In this document: piece by piece, positions 1-11,840 of the stretch
Layout: the number at the start of each line of letters is the position of its first letter
Numbering within the stretch: the first letter of the stretch is position 1
Source: Haemonchus contortus
Taxonomy: Eukaryota > Nematoda > Chromadorea > Rhabditida > Trichostrongylidae
Direction of reading: 5' to 3'
Assembly: GCA_000469685.2 (NCBI GenBank)
Contig: LS997563.1
Location: 21,876,935 to 21,940,934 of the forward strand
Length of the DNA: 64,000 nt
Made by a program: the position numbers and the translations under genes
The notes under the pieces: model-generated
The model's database searches: none
The model's input: the letters and a program-made list of their open reading frames with translations, nothing else
What the model was told of the DNA's origin: nothing

Positions 1-3000
1 GGCCGCCTAAACCTAAATCATTATGAAACCTTCGGATTTCAATCAGAAAACTCAAAGGAGGAGAAGTGAATTGAACGAGTTGAACTATGCTTTTAGAGAA
101 ACTGTAAAAAAGTACACAAGGGAGAAGCAGTACGCAGAAGACTAGTATCGGTTGAACCGCTTACTTGACTCCTTTTGATGCCATTTCAATGATCTGAACC
201 CGTACAGCTTGTGGCAAGGGGCGGCCATTGATGAATACTCCACCGAGTTGATTAACACGTCCCTAAAAGAGAATTTTTACTACTGATACTGAAGAATTCT
301 TCCTGGGCAATTGTTAGCCATTCCCCAATGAACGTGAGGGAGGGAATAGAGTTGGTCAATGAGGGATTCCCATGAAAGCTCTCCCTATAGTTGAGAGACC
401 GGAGAGAGTTGAGTCCAATTTCTTGGATTCCAGCTTTTTCAGGGCACTCCTTTGTTCAAGGGGTCATCACTCAATCAGTTCCAATCAACTGAGTGACTAT
501 TCAGGGAATCTGTCGAATTACACTGCGGAAGAGTTGTAGTGTGGCTCCTTAACAGTTTGAGTGATTATCTTCATAAAATTATTGGGCTTTGACAACATTA
601 CTGACCAGTTATTCAATATGTATCCTTTACGGCCCCGATACGCAGGATTACCCAAGTGAAGCGTCTTGACCAAAAGAAAACTGGCTACCTGTCCAAGAAT
701 ATGATTGAAGGTGATCGCCTCCGTAGTCATGGTAGGAAAGGTTGCTGTGACGACGACGGTTGTGAGTACCAGAAAGGAATGTTCCGCGTGCACACCCTGA
801 CTCCGCCCACCCGACAGGGTTACGGTAGTTTCACCGCCAATTACGATGAAAGGAAAGCCGAAATGCTTGTGCTTGTCATCGCGATTCTAGAACACTGGTC
901 AATCGTCATTCATTCAAAATGAATAAGTGAAATAAATAAGTCGGCTTAAAATTGGATAGTTTCAACCAGTAGTAAGTACTAGTTCGCGAGAAGCCTCAGA
1001 CCGAAGTAGGTTTAGCAGTAATTTCTCTGCAGTCACGTTGGGATTTCCTTTGCTTTCTTACAATGCCCAGTATACGGTCTTCACAGCACAAAAGCTTTGC
1101 CATCTTCTCGTGAGCAAGCAGTACCTCACCTTGGCAGTGGAGGAAATTTGGCTATTGGAATCATCTATCGGAAATTGGACTTCACTGATCAGCTTTTTAT
1201 CGGTTTCCGAGAAATTTGGTGGTTGGAAAATCTTAAAGTCCAAGCAGCGAGCCATCTTCACTGTGTGTGCACAAGACAGGAAGTTCCAGTGCCAAACAAC
1301 GGTTAACGATCAATACGTTCGATTATCGTTACAACTGGTTCCCTCAATAGGATGATTTCCTTAATTGGTTGAGCACCAGCAAAACGGCATATAATCTGGA
1401 ATAAAGTCTGATCTAGTCCTGACTTCCTCAACGATCCTGAACTGTGACCTGAGCGCGAGACTGTAGGCCAGCAAAGGCGACCCATAAGGTGATCACCAGG
1501 TTGCCGTCCGCTCGTTGGTTATTTCGAGTGCCTTTGCAGCCCACTGGAAAGAAAAATTCCTCATTATGTGCCTTATCTTTGCCTTTTCTGACCATACTCA
1601 TGTAATCCACCATTTACTGAGCATCCATTTTCACTCGAATCATCTTACAATTACTTTTCTTGTCTAACGATGGTTTCTATCGCAAAAAGATGGCACTGTT
1701 GAGAACTAGGTGTCTGTCGTTTCGCTCCTTTGCGTTGCCCGTGAGTAAGCCAACAATTCTCGGTTCATACAGTAGCGCTGAAAAGCCTTCGACCAAACGC
1801 TTTTACGCTTTTCCACTCATAACTTTTTCCTTAGTGGAGCAGATCGCGCGAAATTTTGATATGTTTAAGTAAAGCATATTTCACACTAACCAACATTACT
1901 CGAGTGCGAAGCTGCAATTTCCACATTACTAGAGGAAGGTGTTTGTTGCGGTAGCAGATTTTGCCAAAAGCAAGGTTATTGACGTCTGCAGTTATTTGCA
2001 CCTTATGTGCGTTTTTCTTCTCGACTGTGTTTGGCATTAGCGCTCGTACACTTTAGACATTACAAAAAAGAAAGAATTCGAGAGGAAAAGGGTCATCATT
2101 CGTATTTCCGGTGGATTTAAAGATCAAACCCTTTGGAATATCTGGAACATGATCAGATTGCAGGCTGGTAATGGCAAATATTCACAATACACCAATGCTA
2201 CACATATTGAAATTTCGCGTGATAAGATCCAGTAGGAAAGGTGTTATGACTGAAAATTACGAGTGAAGAAGCATTTGGACGAAGAGTTTTGAGCGCTACT
2301 GTATACGATGAATCGATACAACTTCGTTCATGTAGGCAAACGAGTACATGTCAGCTGTCACTGTCACACCATAAAATGCATTATTGTTTATTTATTTATT
2401 TATTGAAAGCGTAGACATGTCTACGTGAGGTAAGTTTACGGACATCTTATTTGTTTCATATGTAACGTCGTTTTCATTTAAATGGGAAGCTTTTTCTTCG
2501 AATCTAGGTTCCATCACTGTGTCATGAACCATTAGAAAGGTATTCAACTGTATTGTAGAAAGCCAGGTATTGTTTAAAAAATAGCTACAGTATGAACTGA
2601 ATTTCAGGGTTGTAAAAAGGGAGATCAAGTCAACGAACAACAGTGTGAACCAGTAATTACTTCAACCTCTATTTTGCATGGCAAGAAATCCAGAAGATAT
2701 TGCCGAAAAATCGGCCAATGATGTATTGTTTACCAAAAAAAGACCTTTCTAAACCTTAGAGGAGATCATTTCTCGGTGAGCTGTACATCGTGACCCACTT
2801 CTTGCAATATTTTCTAAAATACCATTATTGTTATGAGTGACCAACTTCGCTGTTGTTCTTTTTTTCAAAAATATGTTGTTTTCGGAATTTGAAGGCTATT
2901 CACTGAATCACTGCGTCTATGTCGACTTTTCTTTCTTGCTTATCGCAAGCCCAAAGTCAGTCAAAAATGAAAACCAAAGTAAAAGTCAGATGTTAACTTG

Positions 3001-3870
3001 CATTTTGTAAAAAGAGAGCATTCGAACAAATCATGAAGTTTTTATGTCGATATACCAAAGCTGGAACGAAAATCTCATTCGGAAAAACCCATTTGGCATC
3101 ATAAGTCACCCTCTCTCCAGTCACCCTCTGTACTTATGTATGTAGATACTTAACATGCCAGCGATCTTTCGTGGAGGAATGAATTTTGTCCAAAGGGCTA
3201 CACTTTACACGATTGATAACTTCCAATCTTGTTCGCAGAATCGAAGGCCATTTTCGGAGTCAACACAAAGCACTACTCACAGCAGAGCCTCCAGTCTATT
3301 AGGCAATGAGCATGTGCACGCTCTGCCTATTTTTTCCAGACCAATTTCTCTAGAACGGGTGTAATGGCGAGCATTTCGTTGACTAGATTGGCCTTTTTTC
3401 CAACACTCGTGCTAACATTTCAAAATTTAGGACTCCAAAACAATAGTGAAATGAACAGTACAGATGTGTGCCCATACTTGACGGAGTGACGATCTTTTAC
3501 AGCTAAGCTGTAAGTCAGAAACCCATAATCTGATGTTTCTTATCATAAGTGTGAGGGGACAGTTGTAAGTCTCACTCGCTACTGACCGTCACGTGTGACA
3601 GCGGCGGATTCTCGTTGCCATAAACGGTGCGACTTCGATGGGGCCAATCTCCGACTTGTGATTCTTGAAAACGTCGTCACTTTTGCTGACTGTACGCGTA
3701 TCGAATGTATGCAGCTCATCTTGAAAGACGTTCAGGCCTCGAATGAGGTAAATGCGTCGACACGCTTGGCTGCTGAATTACCAAGCAGTTCCACTTAGAA
3801 ACCTAGCACTGCACAAGAATATAACGATTGCAAACATCTACGCCTAGGTTAGAATAGGAGAAGATGAAGG
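1..3870. other. No gene recognised; unassigned sequence
   Basis: I read both strands and found no conserved domain, splice-consistent exon series or transposase/RT motif. The short open frames here have no recognisable composition or motif. A (TTTA)n-like run sits near 2388-2405. Confidence 0.5.
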
Positions 3871-3878
3871 CAAGGGGA

Positions 3879-4250
3879 ATTGCTCGAAGGCACAGTCCTC
3901 GATAGAAAGTTTCTGAGATTTATTCCGAGCTGAAGCTGTGACTCCCAAGGATTGCCCAGGAGAGGCTGCCCGGTCGAAAAATGTTTGCCTCCACGGGGCG
4001 TAATAACTCACAGCCTGCCCGCACCAGCCTACGGCAATGCCACACCGCACATGAATAACTCGTCCGAACGACCCTTCCATGCATCCATTATCGTCACATT
4101 CTTGTTCGGCCTCTAATTTTTTAAAGTTTTTCATTTCTCTAAATATGCCGATTTCCGTTTTCTTCGCCACCTTCACACTATTCAGGGCTATCATTTCTGT
4201 TATCCATCTAAGACAAGATACCTCAAAAAAGAGGTGAACTGTGCCTTTGA
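3879..4250. repeat. Short inverted-repeat DNA element, family Z
   Basis: Both ends carry the same inverted motif: GAAGGCACAGTCC at the left and GAACTGTGCCTTTG at the right. The interior (about 4050-4180) matches the interior of the element at 35305-35993, including a shared block with CCCTTCCATGCATC. This looks like a non-autonomous DNA transposon. The 136-residue open frame on the minus strand lies entirely inside it, so I do not call a gene. Confidence 0.6.
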
Positions 4251-4709
4251 ACAAACTACTGAACTAGTATTGATGCTCGTTTCCCTTTGAAGATAATAAC
4301 TCTTGCTCAGTAAAGTCCTTAACATTTGGAACCTGGAAAAAGGCGGAATTAGTGTGAGTGCTAAGGCAAAGGGAGCATACACTAGAGCTGATTCGCTTTT
4401 AGGAAAATAATAAGAAGGAAAAGGAAAGAGCCAAATATTAGTACTTCCGGTCGATACAATACGATCGCTATGACTTTATGATTTCCCACTTCCCCTGATC
4501 TTCCTGGAGGTCACACACAACCTTCCAGCTGATGATTACCCGTTCCCATAACACCCTTATCGACTGACTTTTCTACTGGCTAAAATACATGTGAGATCAG
4601 TGTAGTATGAATAAAAGTATAACACTTTCAGAAGTGACCGTGATCGGTTTTCGATGAATCTTGGCATAATCATGGCAGTCTCGGTATAAAGGTATTTTGG
4701 TAAAGCCTC

Positions 4710-5232
4710 ATCTGTGGAATAGGGAGGTCAAGAGAAAGTTGCCGTGCAGAGGCGGGCCACCCCCCAAGCGCGGTGGGTCATGCTGACAAAAGGCGGGAGG
4801 CAACACCAGGTGGGTACGGTAACTAAGTGAGGTCTGCGGCCTACCCGCCTGAGGCATGACCCACCCGCTATATAAGGTGGGGGGAAAACACACTCGAAAA
4901 GAGGATTCGTCCGTCGAGTAGCCGCCGGACTCCTCCACCAAGCAGCCGTCAGCTTCCTTCACCACCACCACCGTCAGCCGCCGCCTCCACGACTCCAGAA
5001 GCCGGAACCTGCACGACTCCAAAGCCGCCACCTGCACGACTCCAAAAGCCGTCACCTTCACGACTCCAGAGCCGCCACCTCGACTCCAGAGCCGCCACCT
5101 CCACGACCCACACAACAGCACCGCGCCGGAATTTTCGTCGTTTTGTTAGTTGATTTTGTTGCCGTTTTTTTCAGATAAACTTTTGAAAAAGTCGTGTTCT
5201 CTAGCAGAAAAGGGTCAACAGAGTCCTTAATC
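4710..5232 (+). repeat. GC-rich block with TATA box and minisatellite; possible solo LTR
   Basis: A TATATAAGG motif at 4870-4878 is followed by a run of short GC-rich repeats (about 4970-5110, variants of CCACCTGCACGACTCC) and an AGATAAAC polyA-like motif near 5174. The order of TATA box, transcribed stretch and polyA signal resembles a long terminal repeat. I found no partner LTR or coding region next to it, so this is a weak assignment. A cryptic promoter with a minisatellite is the alternative. Confidence 0.3.
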
Positions 5233-5949
5233 CAGTGACCACCCTAGTCACTGGTCGTACACATCCAAGACGATATAACTCTTTATCCGGCCAACGTTTC
5301 GGCGATGCCACCTTCGTCATGACCTGTGAGCCAAAAAAATATTCGAGATTCATCCATATCGAACACCATTTCAGACATCAGCTTAATTCAAGTATAACCC
5401 ACAGATATCTGAAGAGTCTCATATGTAGGTTACAACTAGGAACCCACCTTCGAAACAGAGTAGATGACCTGTGCACCACCTTTCAATCTGCCTATTTAAA
5501 CGTTTTCCCATTGGGTGGGGTCCAGGTGATCTGACCACCTACTTGAAGCCGGTGACAATTGTAGCCCACCCAGACCGATGAAAAAGTCAAGCAAAGCAAA
5601 AGTATTACGCTTTCCCTTATCTGAATGTAGCCCCTTTCAGTGAAGGATCTTTATGTGGTTGGTGACAAGACTGTCGCGAGATTCCAAGTAACGGATAAAG
5701 GGTAGGGAATAGGAAAGAGTGCAAATTGCAAACCGAAAGCCACTAGTCCAGATGCGCGAGTGAATCGATGAAGTGATTCCTTTTCCTGCTTCGCTGGGTG
5801 CATTTATACCTTCTCTTTCCTCGCTCGTCTATCCACGAATGTGCGGGAAGTTTGCGAGTGCTTTTAGTGAGTTGTTTCCGAGTTCAATCCGATGCTGCAA
5901 CTAAACTGGAAAATTGACTAGAAATCAGTAGAGTGTAACAGGTCGATGG

Positions 5950-6130
5950 ACTTATGCCAAACGGCCAAATGCATACGGAAAAAAGTCTCACAAGGTTGGC
6001 GATTTATAGACAAAACTTCAGTCTCGGACGGGACTCAAACCCGTACTTGCCCTTTCTGGGTACCGTGCTCTACCCCTTACACTACCGAGACCCCGCTTGC
6101 CCTATTCTTCTTAATGGCTTATATGCCATA
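5950..6130 (-). mobile_element. tRNA-derived SINE, copy 1
   Basis: On the minus strand, 6091 to 6021 folds like a tRNA. The 5' GTCTCGG pairs with the 3' CCGAGAC. There is an A box (TAGTGTAAGGGG) and a B box within GGGTTTGAGTCCCG. The flanks (GGCATATAAGCCATTAAGA before the head, and a tail with ATCGCCAACCTTGTGAGAC) are shared with the copy at 61845-62035, which defines a dispersed SINE unit rather than a tRNA gene. A module related to the end of copy 2 (GTTAACTGCTGTTA) lies near 6250, on the 5' side of this copy, as if a preceding SINE unit ended there. Confidence 0.75.
6021..6091 (-). other. tRNA-like head of SINE copy 1 (Pol III A and B boxes)
   Basis: The stretch is 71 nt and has a 7 bp acceptor-like pairing and a T-arm-like CGGGTTTGAGTCCCG. 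I could not assign an anticodon with confidence because the anticodon arm is irregular. This and the shared flanks argue for a SINE head, not a working tRNA gene. Confidence 0.6.
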
Positions 6131-6289
6131 GCCTATCAGCACACACACACACACGTACAACGTGTTGAGCCGGTAAGCCAATATCAGCACAGAGCCGTTA
6201 AACTGTAAGCTTTATGTACATGATAGAACTTGTTTTGACTTGATGCTTTGTTAACTGCTGTTATTTCGCCGCAGTACATGCTATTTTGC

Positions 6290-6440
6290 AGAAATGGACC
6301 ATGTTCTCACTAATGAACGCTGGAGTCCACTTCATGCATCCGTGTTGCCCTCTTTTAACAACGGCTCGGACCATCGCCTAGGGCGCGCAAAAATACGACT
6401 CAACAAGCGGATATCCAAACGCGACACACACAGGCTCGCA
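6290..6440 (+). pseudogene. RTE-type endonuclease fragment
   Basis: The reading frame starting at 6294 gives MDHVLTNERW and then GSDHRLGRAKIR. This is the C-terminal signature of the apurinic-like endonuclease of nematode RTE retrotransposons (D-H near the end of the domain). Nothing upstream or downstream continues it, so this is a short orphan fragment, followed directly by a different RT family. Confidence 0.6.
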
Positions 6441-6529
6441 CACTTTAGACTCCTTCTGTGGTACAAGGTTACTCGAATCTGCCATTGGAGCTTACGATTG
6501 GCTTCTCTCAGGGAGTCGCACAGAAGACC

Positions 6530-7400
6530 ACGAATACAACCTTCTACCAAGAGAGCAGCATGGTTTTCTGCCAGGGATGTCAACAACTACAAATTTGGTA
6601 GATAGTCTGCTCGATTGGAACACTGCCCTTAGCGAGGGATACTCAATTGATGTCATATCTGTGGATCTTTCCAGAGCCTTCGATAAGGTTAACCATGCTA
6701 AACTACTTTGCAAACTTAGATCTATTGGAATTGGACCTGAACTTATGAAGTGGTTGGAATCATATATATCTGAAAGGCATATAGTCGTAAAAGTAGGAAG
6801 GGAGTTTTCTGACCGACATTTCTGCACAAGTGGAGTGGCTCAAGGCGGAGCGCTTTCTCCTTTACTGTCTCGTATCTATACCATCAATTTAGTTGCTGCT
6901 CTGAAAACTTCTGAACACGTAAAAGTCCAAATTTATGCCGATGACGTCAAGATATATGGTATCTACAATTCTAATAACAGATTTGGAGTGCATTGTGCTT
7001 TAGATCGGTCAATTGATAACTTATACAAAAACTTTTGTTATTCAATCAGGAGATTTACCGCCTGGTGAATATAAAATCTATGATGTTGTTCTGAATACCT
7101 CCAAGTCTCTTAAGGATCTCGGTGTCCTAGTTAATTCGAATCGAAAATTTTCTGAACACATTGATCTTGTCGTTAATATGGAGTTCGGAGCACTTTTCTC
7201 CATTTTTCGAAGTACCCACTTGACAGATCCTAAAATTCTAATACGTTTATACAATGCATATGTACTACTGCACCTTGAATACTGTTCCCAAATTTGGAGC
7301 CCATTGCACAAGAAGGATATCATCAAGCTTGAAAAAGTCCAAAGAATGTTCACTAAACTCTTGTTCCGCCGAGTATACCCAGATTTATCCGGGGGTAGCT
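6530..7400 (+). pseudogene. CR1/jockey-like reverse transcriptase, 5'-truncated and broken
   Basis: Two overlapping frames (6577-7068 and 7013-7486) together encode an RT. They show QHGFLPG upstream, then DLSRAFDKVNH (motif A), SGVAQGGALSPLL (motif B) and YADDVKIYG (catalytic motif C). The connection region ends with LEYCSQIWSPLHKKDI. A frameshift near 7040 separates the two frames. There is no endonuclease in frame upstream. This is a dead 5'-truncated non-LTR retrotransposon. The family is inferred from the motif style, and CR1 versus jockey is not settled. Confidence 0.75.
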
Positions 7401-7489
7401 CCGGGCTTGAAAAAGAGATGTGTCATAGCAGAACTTGTTTTTTGCTTTCAGCACCTACGTATGGAAGTAAGATTAACAGCAAGTAAGTA

Positions 7490-8280
7490 CTGAATTTTCA
7501 GCTCACTAGTGTAAGGTCAGGTGGTTCCAACCTGCATTGTAGGGGTTTGGGTTGGAGGAATCGAAGTCACTTGCTCGACTTTGTACCCTATCGCGGCGCG
7601 AGATCGATGAAAATGTTATCTCCCGGAGTATTTTCTGCTGAAAACAGTCATATGCTCAGAAATAGATCAAGAAAAGTAAATTTGCTGGAACTGATGGGTC
7701 TGGAAGGCTCTTATTAATACTTTGATGTATTCGCTTTTTCAGTTATTTATTTCTTCTTGAAGAGTTATTCATCTCAGAAGACTGTCCTGTCCTGCATGAC
7801 CTGCGAAGATGAGAAATGATAATAAAACGTGAAATGATAATAGCGCTGACAATTAATGATAAAATTGTTTCACACACTAGATGTGAAAGTGCATCCTATT
7901 ACCTAATTTTTTTCTATTTTATGTTGGTTGTTATGTGGCTATGAAACTTCTCTTTGTTCAGCTCTGTAATCACCGCCTCTCCACTCTCGATCGCCTTGGC
8001 GATTGCCGTCTCTCTTTTTACAACTAACTGCAGTGGTTTGAGGTTCGAGTGAATAGTGGGCATTTTTTCTGCCCACTAATTATGTTGGAGCTACCAATGA
8101 CATCAATGAAAGCATACTATCTGTCACTTGATTCCATTCCAATACTACTTACATGCATGTATGACATCCAGTGTATGAAGCATTTTAATTGAACGGTGTC
8201 AGTTTTGACGGCTTTCCTGTGTTTCTATGTATTTTTTCTCTGTTAGGCTTTCTTAGTGGCGCACGTTTGTGCATAATAAA
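7490..8280. other. No gene recognised
   Basis: I see no conserved motif on either strand; the sequence is moderately AT-rich and looks unique. Confidence 0.4.
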
Positions 8281-8399
8281 TAAATGCAAGAGGCTAACAA
8301 GAGGCTTATTCGAGTGTGCAGACATTTCCTGTCGTTCGCCGCTAGCCCGAATTCCGGGGTTGTATGCCCTTGCCGCCTCACCCTAGAGAAAAGGAGAGC

Positions 8400-9390
8400 A
8401 CTCAAACATTGCCCTAATGCCAACCACCTGGAAAAAGTCCTCCTAAACGAAGCAAGATTTCTCCCAAACCCTTCTTGCGGAACACTTTAACCACTACCTC
8501 AACTCGAGAAGGCTCGATTCCAGAGCTTGGAAAGAATCAAAAACCATTCCTCTATCCAAGAAGGATCACAGTTGGACATCTCCAACTACCGTCCCATCAG
8601 CCTCTTATCACTAGAATACAAGTCGTTCATAAAAATTATGCACAATCGCATCTAACGCATTTTGGGCGAACATTAGCCAGTAGAGCGAACCGGATTCAGA
8701 GGGAACTTTTCGTTGGTGGGCAAAATCCAAGCAGTCACACAGTTTATTGAGAGAAGCCGAGAATATCGCGTTAAATCAGCCGTTCCTTTCGTAGATTACA
8801 AGGTGGCATTCAACTCTATGGAGAGCAGCGCTGTTTTAAATGCTCTTGTGCGAGCCGGAGTTGTTCTCTCCTACGTCCACCTGCTCGTAAAGTACCTTTC
8901 GAACACATAAACATTCATCCACTTGTTTGACCGAAAACTGATTCTCTTTGGAAAAGGGTGCGGCAAGGGGATATGATATCCCCAGAGCTTTTCACGGCTG
9001 TGCGACAGCATGTTGAAACTCGACTGAGACGAAAGTAGATAACCCTCAATGGCAAAAACATCAATAACCTCCGCTTCACCGATGATATCGTCTTGATATC
9101 TAGCAGCACTGTTGTAATGGAAAAGTCAATGAACTCAATGCGGTGACCGGCGGACAGGCGTGGAGTAAATATCTTCAAAACGCAATTAATTGCAATTCAT
9201 TGTGAACAATTTCTCATCACGCGCTTGAGCGAAGTTTTCTGAGAATCAGTCGACGTCAACGGTTGCAGCAAGGTTTGCGAAGTTCAGACCTAAAGAAGAG
9301 TACATGTTTGAAATAACCTGAGACCTGGACAGTTAGTATGATTATCGGTAGGAGTTATGGAACACTAGTGGTAGGTGTCAGCACACGGCT
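8400..9390 (+). pseudogene. Degenerate RTE-like reverse transcriptase, copy 1
   Basis: Read across frames, the strand gives AEHFNHYLNSRRLDSRAW and KTIPLSKKDHS. These are followed by an RT core with FVDYKVAFNSMESSAVLNAL (motif A region), a GYDIPRAF relic of motif B and NLRFTDDIVLIS (motif C, with DD retained). Many stops and frameshifts break it. The order matches the RT of nematode RTE-type elements. It runs directly into a second, better preserved copy at 9390, so two elements lie in tandem in the same orientation. Confidence 0.65.
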
Positions 9391-10765
9391 CCGATCAACT
9401 TGGGCGGAATGTGTAAAAATTTGCAGTGCCACCTGATGAAAAAATACGACCGGCTCGTTGAACATTTCCACGGTAGCGCCAGCAAAGCAGAAAGTCTCAA
9501 AGTTGCCAAGAACTATCCTATTCGGAGACTTCCGAGCTGATACGCCAGCGTGGAATCGCGCGAGCTGCAGGCAATGACCAGCTGATGTCCGAAGAGCGAA
9601 GCTTTGTCTTGAGTTTTGGTCATCCCCTTTATGTTGTAGAAGCATTTCAAATCACCTTCAAAGCTACCTTATTAGGAGAACCAGTTTACTTTGTCGTGAT
9701 GACAGAACAGTTACTGCATCTCGGAGGACAATGTAGAAGGTCATGTACGACTTCTATTCTGATCTTTCGCCACGATCTTACTAGCCTACCTACCATCTCA
9801 GGCAAGACGGATACGTCTTGTCGTCCCTTCTGTTCTCCCTTTCAAAACACAACATGCCATCACGTCGGCGAGGAGTTGTACGGCGCCTGGTCCCGACACA
9901 GGATCAGAGCAAAACATCTAAGGAACCTTCTGCTAGTTATTGTCACAACCCGACCCGGTCTTTCACGCCTGTATCAATGCGCACGACCTCTTAGCACCAT
10001 TTTGCTGTACAAGGAGGGAGATCCAGATGACTTTGGCAATTATAGCCCAATTTGCCTGCTGTCTGTAATCTATAAGCATTTCAAACGAGTCATCCTTGAC
10101 AGGATTGGCTAAGTATTAAATGAAGGATAGTCATGCGAGCAGGCAGGGTTTAGGAGACGATTACTATACGTACTTACGTTGGTACAATCGATTACATCCA
10201 CACCGTTACAAGACTCGATGAAGTATCACGGGAGTACAAAATGTCGTTATGCTTACGTTAACCGATTCAAAGAAAGCGGTGCTCTAGGCAACCAGGGTGA
10301 TCCTACTCATTATGTGAGGATTACTCGTGAGCTCCACAACAACTTTACGACCATGATCTCGCCGTTCTATAAAGAAGTCATCGATCTCGCCGTTCTATAA
10401 AGAAGTGATCATCAACGTGAAGAGAGGGGTTCGACAGGGCCATACCATCTCGCTCGAACTTTTCGGTGCCGCTCACGAAAATATCATCGTCATATGGACA
10501 GGAAAGGCATGGTAGTGAAGATCGACGGCCGCTACTTACATCATCTCCGATTTGCAGGCGACATCGTGCGTGTTCGGAACGCTCTGAACGAAAGGAGGTT
10601 TTTGCCCCGTGTCCCTTGAACGGGTACGATTCACTAGACAACTTTGACTCGTGACAGGGATGAAGGGAGACGTTACTGGCGCCCACTCGAGGAAATCGAT
10701 GATCTACGGGACAACTGGTGATACAGGTGAAAGTCGGTAGAATGAGGATGCTGATGGAAGGTGTT
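9390..10765 (+). pseudogene. Degenerate RTE-like retrotransposon, copy 2
   Basis: The frames give the linker between endonuclease and RT (TWAECVKI..., YDRLVEHFHGSASKAES), then TAPGPDRIRAKHL, NYSPICLLSVIYKHF and CEQAGFRR. The RT core follows, with an altered motif A, a duplicated ISPFYKEVIDLAVL segment at 10354-10400, and YLHHLRFAGDIV, where the catalytic Asp pair is reduced to GD. The end shows YWRPLEEIDDLRDNW, typical of the C-terminus of this element type. Multiple frameshifts and the lost DD make it inactive. Confidence 0.7.
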
Positions 10766-10779
10766 TTAACTTGACTTCG

Positions 10780-11840
10780 CCTACAATAGGCGGCGATAAT
10801 AGCTAATTCGTATCTGGGGCGCTTAAATTCGTAACGAGTACAGGCGGCAGATTCAGGACACCGATGGTGGGTAGTAGAAAGGAATGAACTGGAACCATGT
10901 CACTGGAACACACAGCACTTGAGCAAGCCTTCGCCTATGGCTGGCATACTAGGCGCGAAGTGTGTCGGTGCGATCTGTTTCGCTAGTAATCAAAATCTCC
11001 TAATTTTTTAGACCACGGCTTTGAACTTGGGAGAGGGCAGGCGGCAGGCCAACCTCCAAACGAGAAGAGCCCCGCGTGAGGCGGGTGATCTGACTGGTAT
11101 TTAATAAACAGCATCCAAAGCTAGCTCACACCACTAGACTGATTACGATCATGGGCATCAGAAGCATGTTAGTAGTCGATCACACAAACGCTTGAGACCT
11201 CAGCCGGATATACAATGTATTCCATACCAGATGATCTCCGAGCCTAAATTAGTCGCTTGACAAAACAGTTGACCATTTGAGACCGCGCAAATGCATAGCC
11301 GGTTCAATCATTGCCAGAACCTTGTTCATTTACAAATGAACAACCACTTTTCTTAGTTCGATTCTATTCTTACTTGAAACAGCCATTTGAAGCCACCTGG
11401 CCCTTGGAGATAAACACAAATATGACAAAGCGGATTCAGTACTTCTTCTTAAATTTGGTAAAAATCAAAGCGGACAAAGACAACAAAGAACAGGTCGTTC
11501 TACCACACCCATCGGCCAAACTAATCAACTCATAGATAACATAACAATTTGCCTATACAAACAAGCCGAATGACGTGTGTTAATGCGTCCTGATTGATTT
11601 CACTAGAACATATCTGTTCAATAAGAGGCTTTCAACACATTATTAACATACCGATCAAATGAAACAAAAAACAAGGGGATACAATTCCATATGTCTTTAG
11701 ACGGCTACATGTCGCTATTCAGAATTATGAGCAGTAGACCAAGAACAAATAGGAGGCTGAATACAGCAGAACACTGTTGTAATACCATTGGAGAGTAATG
11801 ATAGTGTTCCATGAAGAAAACGCTCATACACATCAGCTCA
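10780..11840. other. No gene recognised; 3' flank of the TFIIS gene
   Basis: At 10830-10960 there is a relic of the dispersed repeat that also occurs at 14340 and 23700-24200 (a TACAGGCGGCAGA-like core). The rest is unassigned. The stretch 11600-11840 should hold the TFIIS 3' UTR. Confidence 0.4.

Noticed and set aside
3844..4254. 136-residue open frame on the minus strand
   Set aside because: It lies wholly within an inverted-repeat element and shares its sequence with other copies; no protein motif.
4708..5121. 137-residue open frame rich in Trp, Arg and Val
   Set aside because: It is the antisense reading of a GC-rich minisatellite; low complexity, no domain.
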